Assembly: GCF_040327995.1 (NCBI RefSeq)
Contig: NZ_JBEPIJ010000004.1
Coordinates: forward strand, 62,001-126,000
Direction of reading: 5' to 3'
DNA: 64,000 bases
Source: Solimonas thermocellulolyticum
GTDB taxonomy: Bacteria > Pseudomonadota > Gammaproteobacteria > Nevskiales > Nevskiaceae
Shown here: positions 15,612-24,308 of the stretch, one piece after another
How the letters are laid out: every line of letters begins with the position of its first letter
Position numbering within the stretch: the stretch's first letter is position 1
Position numbers and translations under genes: made by a program
The notes under the pieces: generated by a model
Told to the model about the DNA's origin: nothing
The model's database searches: none
The model's input: the letters and a program-made list of their open reading frames with translations, nothing else

Positions 15612-16338
15612 CGCCGCGGCTGTCGGCGCCGAGCAACCACAGCAGCCGGGGCACGACGCGCTCGGGCGGCGGCACCGATTCCGCCCGCTCGCCGGGGTAA
15701 CCGCGCAGGCGTACGCCGCTGCGCATCGGGCCGGGGTCGAAGCTGTTGATGCGCAGCGACGAGCGCGTGCCGAGCTCGGCGGCCCAGATCCGCATCATCT
15801 GTTCGATCGCCGCCTTGGTGATGCCGTAGATGCCGTCAAAGGCATGGACCTCGCGACCGTGGCGATCGGAGACGAAGACCACCGAGGCGTCGGGCGAGGC
15901 CTTGAGCAGCGGCAGCAGGTTGCGCGTCAGTGCGTAGGCGGCGCTGAGGTTGACTTGCAGGCCCTCGACCCAGTCCTTGGGCTCGATGTCGCTCATCGGT
16001 GTGAAGGCCTTGAAGTGCGAGGCGCAGTGCACCAGGCCGTCGAGGCCGCCGATCTCGCGCTCGACGGTGCCGGCGAGATCGGCGTAGTCCTTCCAGCTCG
16101 CTCCGGCGAGGTGCATCGGGTAGATCGCCGGTTGCGGCGCGCCGCTCGCCTCGATCGCGTCGTAGACCGCTTCGAGCTTCTTGACCGTGCGCCCGAGCAG
16201 GATCACGGTGGCACCGTGCGCGGCACAGCCGATCGCCGCGGCGCGGCCGAGGCCATCGCCGGCGCCGGTGATCAGGATGCGGCGGCCGGCGAGCAGATCG
16301 ACAGGCGGCACGTAGTCGGCGGGAATCGAAACGGACAT
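15592..16338 (-). CDS. yciK: YciK-family short-chain dehydrogenase
   Basis: The 248-residue SDR has the cofactor motif TGAGDGLGRAAAIG near residue 27 and the active-site segment YGITKAA. It matches the gammaproteobacterial YciK group, whose substrate is not established. It is the last gene of the minus-strand run mtaD-ubiG-gph-yciK, an order conserved in pseudomonads and relatives. 26 bp separate it from gph. It faces the rluB remnant. Confidence 0.87.
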   Translation of the reverse strand: MSVSIPADYVPPVDLLAGRRILITGAGDGLGRAAAIGCAAHGATVILLGRTVKKLEAVYDAIEASGAPQPAIYPMHLAGASWKDYADLAGTVEREIGGLDGLVHCASHFKAFTPMSDIEPKDWVEGLQVNLSAAYALTRNLLPLLKASPDASVVFVSDRHGREVHAFDGIYGITKAAIEQMMRIWAAELGTRSSLRINSFDPGPMRSGVRLRGYPGERAESVPPPERVVPRLLWLLGADSRGVSGCAL

Positions 16339-16364
16339 TGACGGCGGGCAGGCCAGCGGCGCAG

Positions 16365-17069
16365 CTAGGGGCGCGTAGTGTAGCGGCCTTGCCCTTCGCT
16401 GCAGGGCCGTTCGGCGAGCCAGCGCTGCAACTCGCCGGGCGTGGCCGCCACCAGGTCGGCGCCCCAGCGTTCCAGTGGTGCTTCGCCGATGTAGCCCCAG
16501 GCGGCGGCGACGCTGAACATGCCGGCGGCGCGTGCGGCGTCGATGTCTCGCAGGTCATCGCCGACGTAGATGCAGTCGGACGTCGCGACGCCGGCGAGTG
16601 CGGCGGCGCGCAAAAGGCCGTCGGGTGCTGGCTTGGCGCGGGGCACTTCGTCGGCGCTGACGACGCAGCGCGCGCGTGCGGCCAGGCCCAAGGCTTCGAG
16701 CAGCGGCGCGGTGAGCCATGCCGGCTTGTTGGTCATCACACCCCAACTGCGGCCGGCGGCCTCGATCGCGGTCAGCAGATCGTTAACACCAGCGAACGGT
16801 CGCGACGCATCAGCCAGATGCGCGCGGTAATGGTCCAGGAACACCCGGCGATGCACATCGAAGTCCGCGTGCTCGGGGGTGATGCCCAGCGCCTTGCCGA
16901 GCAGGCCGCGCGCGCCGGCCGAGGCCACCACGCGGTAGTCGGCCAGCGGTAGCGGCGCAAGGCCCAGCGTGGCGCGGACGTGGTTGGCCGCACGACCGAG
17001 ATCCGGCGCGGTGTCGACCAGCGTGCCGTCGAGATCGAACAGCACGCAGCGAATCGGCGCGTCGCTCAC
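16365..17069 (-). CDS. gph: Phosphoglycolate phosphatase, HAD family
   Basis: The 234-residue HAD-superfamily phosphatase has motif I FDLDGTLVDTAPDL at residue 11, motif II in VMTNKP, the motif III lysine in PRAKPAPDGL and motif IV in YVGDDLRDIDAA. Gph removes 2-phosphoglycolate formed during repair of oxidised DNA ends; in this conserved operon position it may also act on other phosphomonoesters. ATG 17069 overlaps the ubiG stop by 4 bp (ATGA), so translation is coupled. Confidence 0.9.
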   Translation of the reverse strand: MSDAPIRCVLFDLDGTLVDTAPDLGRAANHVRATLGLAPLPLADYRVVASAGARGLLGKALGITPEHADFDVHRRVFLDHYRAHLADASRPFAGVNDLLTAIEAAGRSWGVMTNKPAWLTAPLLEALGLAARARCVVSADEVPRAKPAPDGLLRAAALAGVATSDCIYVGDDLRDIDAARAAGMFSVAAAWGYIGEAPLERWGADLVAATPGELQRWLAERPCSEGQGRYTTRP

Positions 17070-17833
17070 AGGTCCGGCCGCCGGCAGTGCATGAAGTAGT
17101 TGACGTCGACGTCGTCGGACAGCGTCGCCGCGCGCAGCAGCGGGTTGTAGCGCAGCCCCTGCATGCCCTGCAGTTCGAGCCCGGCCGCACGCGCCCAGGT
17201 CTCCAGTTCGGATGGTCGGATGAACTTCTCGTACTGATGCGTGCCGCGCGGCACCAGATTCAGCAGGTACTCGGCACCGATGATCATCAGCGCAAAGGAC
17301 TTGGGGTTGCGGTGGATGGTCGAGAACACGACATCGCCACCGGGCCGCACCAGACGTGCGCAGGCCGCGACCACGGACGCCGGGTCGGGCACGTGTTCGA
17401 GCATCTCCAGGCAGCAGACCAGATCGAAGCGGCCGGGCTCGTCGTCGGCGAGTCGTTCGGCGGACGTCTGCCGGTACTCGAGCGCGACACCGGCCTGCCG
17501 CGCGTGCGCGCGCGCGACCTCGAGCACTTCGGCGGCCATGTCGATGCCGAGCACCTGAGCGCCTTCACGTGCCAGCGCTTCGGCGAGCAGGCCGCCGCCG
17601 CAGCCGACATCGACGGCCCGTTTGCCTTTCAGGCCCTCGGCACAACGTGCGATATAGCGGACCCGTGGCGGGTTGATGACGTGCAGCGCCTGCATCTCCC
17701 CATCGGGATCCCACCAGCGCGCGGCGAGGGCATCGAAATTGGCGATCTCGTTTTGATCGACATTGGCGCTGCGGGCGCCATCCGTGGAGTCCGCCCCGAC
17801 CGAACCGCGCCCTGTTCCAGACGACTTGGTCAC
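17066..17833 (-). CDS. ubiG: Ubiquinone biosynthesis O-methyltransferase
   Basis: UbiG performs both O-methylations of ubiquinone synthesis using S-adenosylmethionine. The SAM-binding motif VDVGCGGGLLAEALA and the family pattern FDALAARWWDPDGEM near the N-terminus are clear, along with CCLEMLEHVPDP. I chose GTG 17833, which overlaps the mtaD stop as GTGA and has an AGGATCAGG-like ribosome site, giving 255 residues; an in-frame GTG at 17854 adds seven. SAM chemistry links it to its neighbour mtaD. Confidence 0.92.
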   Translation of the reverse strand: MTKSSGTGRGSVGADSTDGARSANVDQNEIANFDALAARWWDPDGEMQALHVINPPRVRYIARCAEGLKGKRAVDVGCGGGLLAEALAREGAQVLGIDMAAEVLEVARAHARQAGVALEYRQTSAERLADDEPGRFDLVCCLEMLEHVPDPASVVAACARLVRPGGDVVFSTIHRNPKSFALMIIGAEYLLNLVPRGTHQYEKFIRPSELETWARAAGLELQGMQGLRYNPLLRAATLSDDVDVNYFMHCRRPDL

Positions 17834-19143
17834 GGCCTGATCCTCGCACGCCACCGCGCCGCCTTGGCGAGGATCTCGGTTTCGTCGAGCGTGGTCAGCG
17901 CACCGTCACGCAGCAGCGCGCGGCCGGCGACGAAGCTGTGCGTGACCTGATCACGGCTGGACGCGTAGACGAGCTGCGACAGCACGTTGTAGACGGGCTG
18001 CGTGGCGAGACCGCCGAGATCCACGGCGATGAAGTCGGCCGACTTGCCGGCGGCGAGCGTACCGATCTCGCCGTCGAGACCGAGCGCCTGTGCGCCGGCG
18101 AGGGTGGCTGCGCGCAGGGCCTCGTGCGCCGGCAGCGCGCGTGCATCGCCGGATACGCCCTTGGCGAGTAGCGCGGCGCTGCGCATCTCGCCGAACAGGT
18201 CGAGATCGTTGTTGCTGGCGGCGCCGTCGGTGCCGAGCGCCACGTTCACGCCGGCGGTGCGCAGCTTGTGCACCGGACAGAAGCCGCTGGCGAGCTTGAG
18301 ATTCGATTCCGGGCAGTGGGCGATGTGCACGCCCAGACCGGCGAGCAGCGTGATCTCCTCGTCGGTGAGCTGGGTCATGTGCACGGCGATGAAGTCCGGA
18401 CCGAGCAGCGACAGCTCATCGAGACGCTGCAACGGACGCACGCCGCCGGCCCGCACCGCCGTGTCGACTTCGCCGGCGGTCTCGTGTACGTGCATGTGGA
18501 TGCCGATGCCGAGCTCATCGGCGTACTGGCGCAGCTTGCGCAGCGGCTCGTCGGAGACGGTGTACGGTGCATGCGGCGCGAAGATCGTGCGCATCAGCGT
18601 TTCGCCCTTGAGCTCGTCGTGCAGGGCCAGGCCCTTGTGCAGATACTCGTCGGCGTTCTGCGCCCAGGCGCTCGGAAAGTCGAGCACGATCAGCCCCACG
18701 ACCAGGCGCAGGCCCGCTTCGCGCGCGGCGCGGACCGTCGCCTCGGGGAAGAAGTACATGTCGTTCACGCAGGTGATGCCGCCGCGGATCATCTCGGCGA
18801 AGGCCAGCCGCGCGCCATCCTCGCAGAAGGCCGGCCCCGCGTGCATGGCTTCCGTGGGCCAGATGTGGTTCTGCAACCAGTCCATCAGCGGCAGGTCGTC
18901 GGCGATGCCGCGCAACAGGCTCATCGCCGCGTGCGAGTGCGTGTTCACGAGCCCCGGCAGGACGGCGTGGCGGCCGAGCGTCAAGGTCTCGCGGGCCTGG
19001 TAGCGCGCGGCAGCCTGATCGGCCGGCAGCAGCTCGACGATGCGGCCGCGATCGACCACCAGTGCATGGTCTTCGAGCACGACGCCGGCTGGTTCGATCG
19101 GCACGAGCCAGCGCGGCGCGACCAAGAGGTCGACGGTCATCAT
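17830..19143 (-). CDS. mtaD: 5-methylthioadenosine/S-adenosylhomocysteine deaminase, TRZ/ATZ amidohydrolase
   Basis: The 437-residue metal-dependent hydrolase has the metal ligands NTHSHAAMSL, the His in HMHVHETAGE, a later His in HIAHCPESN and the Asp in LGTDGAASNNDLD. MtaD deaminates methylthioadenosine (and SAH), by-products of SAM use. It is the first gene of mtaD-ubiG-gph-yciK and is divergent from mtnA, only 47 bp apart, so the two methionine-salvage genes share a promoter region. ATG 19143 or the next ATG 19140 could start it. Confidence 0.92.
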   Translation of the reverse strand: MMTVDLLVAPRWLVPIEPAGVVLEDHALVVDRGRIVELLPADQAAARYQARETLTLGRHAVLPGLVNTHSHAAMSLLRGIADDLPLMDWLQNHIWPTEAMHAGPAFCEDGARLAFAEMIRGGITCVNDMYFFPEATVRAAREAGLRLVVGLIVLDFPSAWAQNADEYLHKGLALHDELKGETLMRTIFAPHAPYTVSDEPLRKLRQYADELGIGIHMHVHETAGEVDTAVRAGGVRPLQRLDELSLLGPDFIAVHMTQLTDEEITLLAGLGVHIAHCPESNLKLASGFCPVHKLRTAGVNVALGTDGAASNNDLDLFGEMRSAALLAKGVSGDARALPAHEALRAATLAGAQALGLDGEIGTLAAGKSADFIAVDLGGLATQPVYNVLSQLVYASSRDQVTHSFVAGRALLRDGALTTLDETEILAKAARWRARIRP

Positions 19144-19161
19144 GGGATTTCCAGGGGCCGG

Positions 19162-19167
19162 TAGAAT
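19162..19167 (+). promoter_or_regulatory. Probable -10 element of mtnA
   Basis: TAGAAT lies 24 bp before the mtnA start in the 47-bp gap shared with the divergent mtaD. No good -35 is seen, so the promoter may be weak or activated. Confidence 0.4.
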
Positions 19168-19190
19168 CAGCGCCGCATTCTATCCGAGCG

Positions 19191-20222
19191 ATGCCGATGA
19201 CCTGTGCCGTGCAGCCGATCCTGTGGACCCGCAAGCAACTGCGCCTGCTCGATCAGCGTGAGCTGCCGCACGAGGTGCGCTGGCTGGACTGCCGCAGCGC
19301 CGCCGACGTTGCCTCGGCGATCCACGAGATGGCCGTGCGCGGCGCGCCGGCGATCGGCATCGCCGCGGCCTATGGCCTGGTGCTCGCGCTGCGTGCGGAC
19401 GCCGACGCCTTCGATCGCGCGTTCGCCGTGCTCGCCGCATCGCGGCCGACCGCGGTCAATCTGCGCTGGGCCTTAGAGCGCATGCGCGGTGTGTGGCTGG
19501 CGTCGCGCGACGTCGATGCGCTGGAGGCCGAGGCGGTACGCATCCACGACGAGGATCTGGCACAAAACCTCAAGATCGGTGACCACGGCGCGGCGCTGCT
19601 GGATTCCGGCGCACGCGTCATCACCCACTGCAACACCGGGGCGCTGGCCACCGGCGGTCACGGTACCGCGCTGGGCGTGATCCGCAGCGCCTGGGCGCTG
19701 AACCGCCTGGCGATGGTCTACCACACCGAGACGCGGCCGTGGCTGCAGGGCGCGCGTCTGACCGCCTGGGAACTACAGCAGGAAGGCATTCCGTCCAAGC
19801 TGATCGCCGATGGCGCGGCCGCGTACCTGATGGCGAGCGAAACCATCGACTGGGTCATCGTCGGCGCCGATCGCATCGCCGCCAACGGCGACACGGCGAA
19901 CAAGATCGGCACCTATGCGCTCGCCGTCGCGGCTCGGCGCCATGGCGTGAAGTTCATGGTCGCGGCGCCCAGCGGCACCTTCGATCTGCGCTGTTCCTCG
20001 GGTCGGGAGATCCCCATCGAACAGCGTCCGGCGACGGAGTTGACCGAGTTTCGCGGCCGAGCGGTCGCCCCGGCCGGTGTCGATGCCTTCAATCCGGTGT
20101 TCGACGTGACACCGGCAGAGTTGATCGACGCCATCGTCTGCGAACACGGTGTCGTGGAAAAGCCGGATGCGACGCGAATCGCGCGAGTGCTCGGCCGGCC
20201 GGTGTCGCCGGGGCGGGATTGA
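19191..20222 (+). CDS. mtnA: S-methyl-5-thioribose-1-phosphate isomerase
   Basis: The 343-residue protein belongs to the eIF2B-like isomerases and converts methylthioribose 1-phosphate to methylthioribulose 1-phosphate in the methionine salvage pathway. The catalytic cysteine is in THCNTGALATGGHGTALG and the catalytic Asp in VGADRIAANGDTANKIGT. ATG 19191 (MPMTCAVQ) or 19197 is the likely start. With mtaD next door and no MTA phosphorylase gene seen nearby, salvage here may run through methylthioinosine and a separate phosphorylase, as in Pseudomonas aeruginosa. Confidence 0.93.
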   Translation: MPMTCAVQPILWTRKQLRLLDQRELPHEVRWLDCRSAADVASAIHEMAVRGAPAIGIAAAYGLVLALRADADAFDRAFAVLAASRPTAVNLRWALERMRGVWLASRDVDALEAEAVRIHDEDLAQNLKIGDHGAALLDSGARVITHCNTGALATGGHGTALGVIRSAWALNRLAMVYHTETRPWLQGARLTAWELQQEGIPSKLIADGAAAYLMASETIDWVIVGADRIAANGDTANKIGTYALAVAARRHGVKFMVAAPSGTFDLRCSSGREIPIEQRPATELTEFRGRAVAPAGVDAFNPVFDVTPAELIDAIVCEHGVVEKPDATRIARVLGRPVSPGRD

Positions 20223-20301
20223 TCGAGGACTTGCCGGGGCTCGCGTGAGCACTCGGCGCGATGTGCCGCGGCGGCGATTGCCGCATAGAGGGCCGTCGAT
20301 C

Positions 20302-21075
20302 TCAAGCGCCGGTCAAATCCCACGCGTAGCGCAGGATCAGCAGCACCACGACGGCGATGAACAGGCGCCGCACGAAGACACTGCCTTTGCGGATCGCCAG
20401 ATGCGAACCGGCCAGGCTGCCGGCGACGTTGAACAGCGCCATCGGCAGCGCGATGTCGTAGCGAACGTGTCCGGCACCGACGAAGAACGCCAGCGCCGCG
20501 GCATTGGTGACGACATTGACCAGCTTGGCGGACGCCGAGGCCACGAGAAAGCTAAAGCCGAACAGGCCGACGAAGGCGATCACCAGAATGCTGCCGGTGC
20601 CGGGGCCGAAAATGCCATCGTAGAAGCCGATCGCCGCGCCGGTGAGCAGCGCCGTGCCGAAGGTGCGACGTGGCGACAGGCGCGGCGCATGCAGGGCGCC
20701 GATGTCCTTCTTCGTCAGCGTGTAGGCCAGAACGCCGATCGACAGCAGCAGGATCAGCGGGCGAAACGCATCGGCCGGAATCGACGCGGCGACGCCGGCA
20801 CCCAGATAGCCGAACAGCAGTGCGGTGGCCGTCGTCGGCAAAATCGCGCGCCGCTCGACGGGCACGCGGCGCAGGTACTGGATCGCGGCGGACAAGGTGC
20901 CCCAGATGCTCGCGAACTTGTTGGTGCCGAGCAGGGTCGCCGGCTGCACGCCCGGTAGCAGCACGAACAGCGCCGGGATCTGGATCAGCCCACCGCCGCC
21001 GACCACGGCATCGATGAAGCCGGCGAGAAAGGCAAACCCGCACAGCAGCGCCAGCAGTTCGCCCGAGAGTTCCAA
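20302..21075 (-). CDS. TauE/SafE-family membrane protein (YfcA type)
   Basis: The 257-residue protein has about eight hydrophobic segments and the family's N-terminal pattern FLAGFIDAVVGGGGLIQIPA plus LLGTNKFASIWGT. The second half repeats the motif as GAAIGFYDGIFGPGTGS. TauE/SafE proteins export sulfite, sulfonates or related anions. The YfcA subgroup is found in many gammaproteobacteria without a known substrate. It directly follows, on the same strand, the small gene at 21076; its start is at the stop of that gene. Confidence 0.88.
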   Translation of the reverse strand: MELSGELLALLCGFAFLAGFIDAVVGGGGLIQIPALFVLLPGVQPATLLGTNKFASIWGTLSAAIQYLRRVPVERRAILPTTATALLFGYLGAGVAASIPADAFRPLILLLSIGVLAYTLTKKDIGALHAPRLSPRRTFGTALLTGAAIGFYDGIFGPGTGSILVIAFVGLFGFSFLVASASAKLVNVVTNAAALAFFVGAGHVRYDIALPMALFNVAGSLAGSHLAIRKGSVFVRRLFIAVVVLLILRYAWDLTGA

Positions 21076-21408
21076 TCAGAGGATCTTGCCGACGCTCGCC
21101 GGTAGCGCGAAGCGGCGCCCGTCGAGCAGGCGATTGAGCAGCCTGGTGATCCACTCGCGCGAGGTGGTCAGCTTGTCGATTCTCAGGTACAGCTTGCCGC
21201 CGTCCTCGATCAGCGCGTAGCGGTCGATCGTGACCGCGATCACCTCGCGTTCGCCGCGCATCATCACCTTGATGACGATGCGTGCCGCCTGGGTGTCGAC
21301 TTCGACCTCGCGGATTTCGCCGTAGTCACCGTAGCGCTCGTTGGCCCAGGTCTTGATCGCGACACCGAGCGCTCCGTCCTTCATCGCCTTGCCGATTCGT
21401 CCCAGCAC
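21076..21408 (-). CDS. Hypothetical protein downstream of phoH
   Basis: The 110-residue soluble protein has the pattern NERYGDYGEIREVEVDTQ, followed by alternating charged and hydrophobic strands and a C-terminal helix with REWITRLLNRLL. I do not recognise a named family. GTG 21408, with CAGGAG ten bases upstream, is chosen; ATG 21384 is an alternative. It starts 17 bp after the phoH stop, so it is likely the second gene of a phoH operon and may be co-regulated with it. Confidence 0.75.
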   Translation of the reverse strand: MLGRIGKAMKDGALGVAIKTWANERYGDYGEIREVEVDTQAARIVIKVMMRGEREVIAVTIDRYALIEDGGKLYLRIDKLTTSREWITRLLNRLLDGRRFALPASVGKIL

Positions 21409-21425
21409 GGATTGCGGTCTCCTGT

Positions 21426-22850
21426 TCAGAGGATCTCGGAAGCGTACGCCGCCAGACGTGAACGCTCGCCGCGCGCGAGCGTCACGTGACCGCCGTGCGG
21501 CCAGCCCTGGAAGCGGTCGACGACATAGGTCAGGCCCGAGGTGGTCTCGGTCAGATACGGCGTGTCGATCTGGCCCAGATTGCCCAGGCAGACCATCTTC
21601 GAGCCGGGTCCGACGCGCGTGATCAGCGTTTTCATCTGCTTGGCGGTGAGGTTCTGCGCTTCGTCGATGATGATGAAGCGGTTGAGGAAGGTGCGGCCGC
21701 GCATGAAATTGAGCGAACGGATCTTGATGCGCTTGGCGAGCAGGTCGTTGGTCGCGGCGCGTTCCCAGTCGCCGGCGTTGCCGTTTTGTGTCAGCACTTC
21801 GAGATTGTCCATCAGCGCGCCCATCCACGGCGTCATCTTCTCCTCCTCGGTGCCCGGCAGAAAACCGATGTCCTCACCGACCGGCACGGTCACGCGCGTC
21901 ATGATGATCTCGCGGTAGCGCTGCTCGTCCATGGTCTGCGCGAGCCCTGCGGCCAGCGTCAGCAGGGTCTTGCCGGTGCCGGCGGTGCCGAGAATGGTCA
22001 CGAAGTCGATGTCCGGATCGAGCAGCAGGTTGAGGGCAAAGTTTTGCTCGCGATTCTTCGCGTGGATGCCCCAGACGCTGCTCTTGCCGTGACGGTAGTC
22101 GCGGATCACGCGCAGCTCGGCCGTGTTGCCGTCGATACGGCTGACGATTAGTTCGAGGCCGCCCTGGTCGTCGTCGGGAATGAACAGGAACTGATTGACG
22201 TGCCAGCCCTTGACCAAAGGCCCCTTGATCCGATAGGTCGCGCGACCATGCGCGTCCTGCCAGCTCTCCATCTTTTCGCCGTGCGTGGTCCAGAAGTCGG
22301 CCGGCAGTTCCTTGTAACCGGTGTAGAGCAGATCCAGATCGTCGAGGACCTGGTCGTTGTGATAGTCCTCGGTATGCACGCCGATGACGGCGGCCTTGAT
22401 ACGCAGATTGATGTCCTTGCTGACCAGCGTGACCTTGCGCGTCGGATGCTGGGTCTGCAGTTCGAGTGCGTTGACCAGGATGCTGTTGTCCGGCTTGTTG
22501 CCGGGGATCAGGCCGGGCAGCGAGGTGTCGGACGGCCGCGTCTGGAAGAACAGCCTACCGCTCGCCGGCTTGCCGTTGTGGCCGCGGCCGTGGCCGTTGC
22601 CACCGCGCAGCGTCGGCAAGGCCAGACCTTTCTCGATCTGCGTGTGGTCGCGGCCGCTCATCAGCTCGTCGAAGAAGCGGCTGACCTGGCGCGCATTGCG
22701 CGCGGTTTCGCTGGTGCCCTTCTTCGAACTGTCGAGCTCTTCGAGCACGACCATCGGCACGTAAAGATCGTGCTCTTCGAAGCGGAACAGGCTGGTGGGG
22801 TCGTGCAAAAGCACGTTAGTGTCGAGAACGAAGATCTTGCGCTTGCTCAT
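21426..22850 (-). CDS. phoH: PhoH-family protein with N-terminal PIN domain (PhoH2 type)
   Basis: The 474-residue protein joins an N-terminal PIN ribonuclease-like domain (FVLDTNVLLHDPTSL, with later acidic residues in VTLVSKDINLR) to a C-terminal PhoH ATPase domain (Walker A LGTAGTGKTLL; Walker B FIIIDEAQNLT). PhoH2-type proteins act as ATP-dependent RNA helicase/nucleases. Residues about 85-100 are Gly/His-rich and variable. Ribosome-site evidence is weak, but ATG 22850 gives the conserved MSKRKIFVLDTN start. Confidence 0.92.
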   Translation of the reverse strand: MSKRKIFVLDTNVLLHDPTSLFRFEEHDLYVPMVVLEELDSSKKGTSETARNARQVSRFFDELMSGRDHTQIEKGLALPTLRGGNGHGRGHNGKPASGRLFFQTRPSDTSLPGLIPGNKPDNSILVNALELQTQHPTRKVTLVSKDINLRIKAAVIGVHTEDYHNDQVLDDLDLLYTGYKELPADFWTTHGEKMESWQDAHGRATYRIKGPLVKGWHVNQFLFIPDDDQGGLELIVSRIDGNTAELRVIRDYRHGKSSVWGIHAKNREQNFALNLLLDPDIDFVTILGTAGTGKTLLTLAAGLAQTMDEQRYREIIMTRVTVPVGEDIGFLPGTEEEKMTPWMGALMDNLEVLTQNGNAGDWERAATNDLLAKRIKIRSLNFMRGRTFLNRFIIIDEAQNLTAKQMKTLITRVGPGSKMVCLGNLGQIDTPYLTETTSGLTYVVDRFQGWPHGGHVTLARGERSRLAAYASEIL

Positions 22851-22996
22851 GAGTGCCGGACGAGAGCGGGACCGCGCCGCCGGGGAGCGGATCTCGGGTG
22901 AAAAAAAGCCGCGACGCGTAACCTGGTTCTGCGCCGTGGTCGGAACTGCGCGATGGCGTGGTGTCTTGATTGCAGGTCTGTGAACGAAAGCGGACG

Positions 22997-23018
22997 GCGC
23001 CGTGCCCGGGCACGGCGC
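22997..23018. repeat. Perfect 22-bp palindrome between bcp and phoH
   Basis: GCGCCGTGCCC is followed directly by its reverse complement, with no spacer. It lies 90 bp after the bcp stop and 147 bp before the phoH start on the minus strand. No T-run follows, so it is not a classical terminator. It may be a regulatory dyad or an RNA hairpin. Confidence 0.55.
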
Positions 23019-23107
23019 TTCGAGCGCAATCTAGCCCAGGCCGTGTGGCATCGAAAAGAGAGGTTCGCGCCGGCGCGAATGGCGCTCTCGTGATGCTTCT
23101 GCGCTCG

Positions 23108-23572
23108 TCATAGATCGGTGAGGGCGTCGAGCACCGCTTGCGCGTGATTCTTGACCTTCACCCCGCGCCAGACCCGACGCAGCACGCCCTTGGCATCGAA
23201 CAGGAAGGTGCTGCGGTCCACGCCCAGATACTTGCGGCCGTACAGGGTTTTCTCGCGGATCACGTCAAACGCCCGGCACGCCGCCTCGTCGGGATCCGAC
23301 AGCAGCGCGAACGGAAAGCCGAACTTGGCCGCGAAGTTCTCGTGCGAGCGCACGCTGTCGCGCGAGATGCCGACGATGTCGGCACCGGCCTGCTGGAACC
23401 GGGGGTACAGATCGCGGAAGTCCTGGCCTTGCTGGGTGCAGCCGGGTGTGTTGTCCTTGGGGTAGAAGTACACGACAAGCACCTTGCCCTTGAACGAGCG
23501 CAGGGCGATGTCGCGGCCGCCGGTCGCGGGCAGGGTGAGGTCAGGAATCTTGTCGCCGATGTCGAGGGCCAT
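23108..23572 (-). CDS. bcp: Thioredoxin-dependent thiol peroxidase, BCP/PrxQ family
   Basis: The 154-residue peroxiredoxin has the peroxidatic cysteine at position 45 in NTPGCTQQGQ. Position 50, where Escherichia coli BCP has its resolving cysteine, is Gln, so this enzyme must use another resolving residue (a Cys is present in EAACRAFDV near 98) or work as a 1-Cys type. It reduces peroxides in the cytoplasm. It follows gcvR on the same strand with 78 bp between, a common gammaproteobacterial neighbourhood. Confidence 0.93.
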   Translation of the reverse strand: MALDIGDKIPDLTLPATGGRDIALRSFKGKVLVVYFYPKDNTPGCTQQGQDFRDLYPRFQQAGADIVGISRDSVRSHENFAAKFGFPFALLSDPDEAACRAFDVIREKTLYGRKYLGVDRSTFLFDAKGVLRRVWRGVKVKNHAQAVLDALTDL

Positions 23573-23650
23573 GGGGGTCTGCGCAAAGCGGCGTGAGCGG
23601 CGCTGCCTGCGCCTCGTGTCGCGCGGATGCGGGCGCGGTGCCGGCCACGT

Positions 23651-24190
23651 TCAGGTCTTGATCGGGTCGAGCATGCCGTCGGCGTTGAGGTCGTCGCACA
23701 AATCCATGAACGACTCGCGCAGTGCCTGCGGATGCTGGTTGACCGGCACGTGCAGCACCATCTGCACATTGGCCATTTCCGCGCCGGTGTAGGTGGACTG
23801 ATACTTCTGCGTGGAGATCTCGACGACGACCACGTCCTGGTGCTGGAAGAACTCGAGGATGTTCACCAGCAGGTTGGGGTCCTGGGGCGCCACGACTTCG
23901 GCAGCGTAGGGCCGGTATTCCGGGTTCACCGAACGTGGCTCGCAGCGTTCGAAGCGCACCTGCAGTTCGAGCTTCTCGGCGATGCCCGGCAGCGCGGTTT
24001 CGAGCCGCCCCAGCGTGCTCCAGTTGCCGGAAACGAGCAGATTCGCGGTCAGCCGGTCACCGATCTGGGCGATGCGGCAGTCTTCGACCTCGCCGCCACG
24101 CTCGCGGATGGCCTTGAACAGCTCCAGGGGTACGTTGCCCTTGGGCTTGCCGATGGCGGAGACGGTGAGCAGATTATCGGTCTGGGACAT
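23651..24190 (-). CDS. gcvR: Glycine cleavage system transcriptional repressor GcvR (double ACT domain)
   Basis: The 179-residue protein has two ACT-type halves (about residues 5-85 and 95-175) and no DNA-binding helix-turn-helix, as in GcvR, which works by holding GcvA. The second half includes NLLVNILEFFQHQDV and VNQHPQALRESFMDLCDDLN. ATG 24190 (MSQTDNLLTVSAIG) is the start; the open frame further upstream is antisense of dapA. It is divergent from dapA, the typical gammaproteobacterial arrangement. Confidence 0.88.
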   Translation of the reverse strand: MSQTDNLLTVSAIGKPKGNVPLELFKAIRERGGEVEDCRIAQIGDRLTANLLVSGNWSTLGRLETALPGIAEKLELQVRFERCEPRSVNPEYRPYAAEVVAPQDPNLLVNILEFFQHQDVVVVEISTQKYQSTYTGAEMANVQMVLHVPVNQHPQALRESFMDLCDDLNADGMLDPIKT

Positions 24191-24264
24191 GATGTAGCCG
24201 TGAAGGCGGGGCGCGAAGTTTAATCGATTCCGGCCGAGTCTCGCGGAGGGGTGCGAGCCGTGGC

Positions 24265-24270
24265 TATACT
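24265..24270 (+). promoter_or_regulatory. Probable -10 element of dapA
   Basis: TATACT lies 39 bp upstream of the dapA ATG, within the 118-bp gap shared with the divergent gcvR. No clear -35 is present. Confidence 0.45.
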
Positions 24271-24308
24271 TGCCGCCCTTTTTCGGCCGTTCGCCGTATC
24301 GTCGACCC

